This document shows, piece by piece, positions 61,670 through 64,000 of a DNA stretch of 64,000 bases. The translations under genes were made by a program, and so were the position numbers. The notes under the pieces were generated by a model. It saw only the letters and a program-made list of their open reading frames with translations, was not told the DNA's origin and did not search any database. The first letter of the stretch is position 1. Each line of letters starts with the position of its first letter. Source of the stretch: Kofleriaceae bacterium (lineage in GTDB: Bacteria; Myxococcota_A; Polyangia; Haliangiales; Haliangiaceae); contig JAGPCY010000045.1 of NCBI GenBank assembly GCA_018057825.1, positions 1 to 64,000 on the forward strand. Reading direction: 5' to 3'.

Positions 61670-62515
61670 ATGATCCTCGCGTGCCCGAGCTGCGACAGCC
61701 GCTATGACGTCACCGGGTACGCGACCGGCCAGCGCTTTCGCTGCCGCTGCGGCACGGTCACCGAGCTGGCCGCGCCTAGCGCCCAGGCCGGGCTCCTGGC
61801 CTGCCCGCGGTGCGGTGCCGGCGTCGCGCCACATCACCAGCACTGCGACTTCTGCCGGGCCGAGCTCTTGCTCAAGGCCTGTCCGCGCTGCTTGTCGCGG
61901 GTCTTTCACGGCCACAAGCACTGCCCCGAGTGTGGCTCCTCGATCGAGCACGCCGCCCACGGCGACGCCCGCGCCGACGCCCCGTGCCCACGCTGCGATC
62001 AGCCGCTCCACGCCCGGCTGGTCGGCGACATCGTGATCGACGAGTGCCGCGGTTGCGCCGGCGTGTTCCTCGATCGCACCGCGGTCGAGCGCGTGGTCAC
62101 CGATCGCCGCCAGGCCCGCGCCGACGCGCTGCTCGGCGCCCTGACCCGGCCCGACGCGCCGGCCGCCGTCGATCCCAAGCGGATGTACGTGAAGTGCCCG
62201 ACCTGCAAAGCGGTCATGAACCGCAAGCAGTTCGCCCTCGGCGCGCGCACGATCGTCGACGTGTGCCGGACCCACGGCACGTTCTTCGACGCCGGCGAGC
62301 TGCCGCGGATCATCGAGTTCGTGCAGCGCGGCGGCCTCGAGCAAGCCGAGCGGCAAGAGATCGATCGCCTGCGCGACCAGGCCAAGCGCGAGCTGCAGAG
62401 CGCACAGTTCGCCGCGATCGTCGACGCTCGGGTCTCGTCGCAGGCCAACGGCGGCGCCCACCGCTCGAGCTCGGCCGACGTCGTCATGGGCCTCCTGGCG
62501 TCGCTGTTCCGCTGA
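61670..62515 (+). CDS. Zinc-ribbon / zf-TFIIB-domain protein
   Basis: 281 aa, cytoplasmic. Begins ILACPSCDSRYDV with a CRCG partner, the MJ0042/zinin-like ribbon. It continues with further ribbons (ACPRCGAG..HCDFC, ACPRCLSR..HCPECG). Two zf-TFIIB motifs follow: CPRCDQPL..DECRGCAGVFLDR and CPTCKAVMNRKQF..VCRTHGTFFDAGEL. A helical C-terminus rich in Arg/Gln/Glu ends the protein. Such proteins bind zinc structurally; partners may be nucleic acid or protein. The ATG at 61670 starts directly before the first ribbon; earlier starts lack conservation. Confidence 0.82.
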   Translation: MILACPSCDSRYDVTGYATGQRFRCRCGTVTELAAPSAQAGLLACPRCGAGVAPHHQHCDFCRAELLLKACPRCLSRVFHGHKHCPECGSSIEHAAHGDARADAPCPRCDQPLHARLVGDIVIDECRGCAGVFLDRTAVERVVTDRRQARADALLGALTRPDAPAAVDPKRMYVKCPTCKAVMNRKQFALGARTIVDVCRTHGTFFDAGELPRIIEFVQRGGLEQAERQEIDRLRDQAKRELQSAQFAAIVDARVSSQANGGAHRSSSADVVMGLLASLFR

Positions 62516-62530
62516 GGTGGTCCGGATCGC

Positions 62531-62572
62531 GTCAGCGCCCGACCGTCAGCGCCCGACCGTCAGCGCCAGCGC
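62531..62572. repeat. 14-bp tandem repeat in a convergent gap
   Basis: GTCAGCGCCCGACC occurs twice in direct tandem, followed by a third partial copy (GTCAGCGCCAGCGCC). It fills the 59-bp gap between the convergent zinc-ribbon and RTX genes. No hairpin of note. Confidence 0.8.
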
Positions 62573-62574
62573 CG

Positions 62575-64000
62575 TCAGCACGGCGGCACCGTCTGGATCG
62601 GGCAGATCACGGAGATCTGTTCGCAGCCGGTGTTCGCGCCGCCGATCTGGCAGGTGTCGGCGCTGACCTCGGGTCCACCGTACTTGTCGTCGACGCCGGT
62701 ACCGCCGCACAGCCGATCGTCGCCATCGTCGCCGTACAGATCGTCGGCGCCGGCGTCGCCCAGGAGACGGTCGTCGCCATCGCCGCCGCGCACCAGATCG
62801 TCGCCCCACCCACCGTCGAGGTGATCGTCGTCGACGCCCCCATCGAGGTCGTCGGCGCCGAGCTCGCCGAGGAGCTGATCGTAGCCGGCGTCACCGAACA
62901 GGCGATCGGCGCCGCTGTCGCCGCGCGCGCAGTCGTCGCCGTCGCCGCCGTAGACCAGGTCGTCGTGCCAGCCGCCGAGCAGGCGATCGTCGTCGGCCCC
63001 GCCGTACAGCGTATCGTTGTCGTAGTTGCCGTCGAGGTGATCGTCGCCGTCGTCGCCGTAGATCAGATCGCCGCCGCTGCCGCCCCGCACCCGATCGGCG
63101 TGGGCGCCGCCGCGGATGACATCGCGATCGTCGTGGCCGAGCAGGCGATCCGGACCGTCGCCGCCGAGGAGCGTGTCGAGCCCGGCGTGGCCCTCGATCA
63201 CGTCGGTCTCGCCGCCGCCCATGAGGCAGTCGCCGCTGCGCCGGCCATTGATCTTGTTGGCCTGGCCGTTGCCGATCAGGAGGTCCGGCAGGTTGGTGCC
63301 CGACAAGGTCACGACCGCGGTCGCGCTCTCGTCCTGGATGTGGGCGGTGCCGGCGTAGTGCGCGGCCATCCACCACTCGGCCGAACGATCGCAGTAGTCG
63401 CCGGGCGCCAGGGTGCCGGGCGCGACCTCGAGGGGCTGCTCGGTCTCGCAGTAGTACTGCGCCGGGGTCTGGGTCGGATCGGACGGGTCGATGCAGGTGA
63501 CCGTCACCGAGAACGTCAGCACATGGACGCCCGGCGAGAGCTGGGTGGTGACGGTCGGCGCGCCGCCCAGGTAACCGGCCACGCTCGACGACCAGGCGAA
63601 GGTCGGCAGGGAGCAGTTGAAGACGTCGACCTGGTAGCTGGCCGACAGCGAGATCGACTGGAAGCTGGTCGGGTTGGCCGGGGTGATCGGCCCGATCGAC
63701 AGGTTGCTGCAACCGGTGGCGGCCGGCTCGACCGGGGGCCCGCCAGCGATCGGCGGCGCGCCCGCGGTGCCCAGGCCGAGGTCGAGCATCCAGTCGAGCT
63801 GCGCGCGCACATCCTCGGCGACGTCGAGATCGGCCTGGTCGGCGGTGGCCGCGCCCAGGTCCTCGAGATCGACCAGGAGCGTGCGCACCGCGCAGGCCAG
63901 CTCATCGGTGGTCGTGGTGCAGCCGCCGTCGGGGCCCCAGGCCGCGACCGCGAGATCGACGTCGGGATGATCGAAGCGACACGCGGCGTCGGCGGCCGGC
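62575..64000 (-). CDS. RTX (haemolysin-type Ca-binding) repeat protein, N-terminus beyond window
   Basis: The frame is open to the right edge, so the N-terminus is missing; 474 codons are visible. The first ~210 visible residues include an Ig-like part (SISLSASYQVDVFNCSLPTF, GVHVLTFSVTVTCIDP) with several Cys. Then come about fifteen nine-residue RTX repeats of the GGxGxDxLxG type (LLGGDGPDRLLG, LYGGADDDRLLG, VRGGDGDDRLLG), which fold as a calcium-filled parallel beta-roll outside the cell. It ends CQIGGANTGCEQ with Cys pairs. Usually exported by type I secretion, but the Cys content and missing C-terminal signal leave this open. An internal GTG (63888) is not needed as a start. Confidence 0.85.
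   Translation of the reverse strand, partial: PAADAACRFDHPDVDLAVAAWGPDGGCTTTTDELACAVRTLLVDLEDLGAATADQADLDVAEDVRAQLDWMLDLGLGTAGAPPIAGGPPVEPAATGCSNLSIGPITPANPTSFQSISLSASYQVDVFNCSLPTFAWSSSVAGYLGGAPTVTTQLSPGVHVLTFSVTVTCIDPSDPTQTPAQYYCETEQPLEVAPGTLAPGDYCDRSAEWWMAAHYAGTAHIQDESATAVVTLSGTNLPDLLIGNGQANKINGRRSGDCLMGGGETDVIEGHAGLDTLLGGDGPDRLLGHDDRDVIRGGAHADRVRGGSGGDLIYGDDGDDHLDGNYDNDTLYGGADDDRLLGGWHDDLVYGGDGDDCARGDSGADRLFGDAGYDQLLGELGADDLDGGVDDDHLDGGWGDDLVRGGDGDDRLLGDAGADDLYGDDGDDRLCGGTGVDDKYGGPEVSADTCQIGGANTGCEQISVICPIQTVPPC

Overview
The window is very GC-rich and looks like the chromosome of a soil or marine myxobacterium-type organism (Myxococcota; a Haliangiales/Kofleriaceae-like relative is my best guess). 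The signs are three Ser/Thr protein kinases with membrane tethers, an FHA-domain sigma-54 activator, many lipoproteins with Asp/Ala/Pro-rich linkers behind the lipobox, MopE-type cysteine motifs, LamG, HYDIN-like, RHS and RTX surface proteins, and a C-terminal Cys/hydrophobic/Arg tail of the MYXO-CTERM kind. Codons end mostly in C or G, so long antisense open frames are common and were discarded. Genes are tightly packed; stop and start codons overlap as ATGA, GTGA, TGATG or TAGTG at most same-strand junctions.

Layout. 1-125: end of an IS3-type element running off the left edge. 207-3525: VOC protein, alpha/beta hydrolase, two lipoproteins with overlapping divergent starts, and an MMACHC/CblC-like cobalamin protein. 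3588-12599: second LamG lipoprotein, Lhr helicase with a LexA-like box on its start codon, a two-gene vitamin K carboxylase-like (HTTM) pair, endonuclease III and a sulfite-oxidase-like enzyme. 12604-23347: DUF4091 lipoprotein, 1102-aa ASH/HYDIN repeat protein, a kinase plus PEGA/TPR pair, a TetR regulator and its SDR target flanked by matching palindromes, and two small lipoproteins. 23348-32819: RHS/SpvB-like giant protein with a small overlapping partner, a truncated Hsp70 and a HAF-repeat secreted protein. 33405-37783: a copper-type metallo-mystery-pair operon (MbnP, MbnH, beta-barrel, lipoprotein, cytochrome c lipoprotein), headed by a Cys/His-rich secreted peptide gene. 37896-46321: FHA sigma-54 activator, large kinase with beta-propeller, two accessory proteins, a peptidoglycan hydrolase and SlyD. 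46510-49864: lipoprotein, biotin synthase, hydrolase lipoprotein and PduO-type cobalamin adenosyltransferase. 49865-54675: A/T-richer patch with a kinase/TPR/MopE operon. 54676-64000: ECF sigma and its membrane partner, hypotheticals, three tandem outer-membrane beta-barrel candidates, a zinc-ribbon protein and a partial RTX protein.

The two most interesting themes are the extended MbnP/MbnH operon and five long hexamer tracts built from GAGACC/GAGGCC-type units. Each tract abuts a stop codon, and four of the five are purine-rich on the coding strand of the gene just ended. No tRNA, rRNA or CRISPR was seen.
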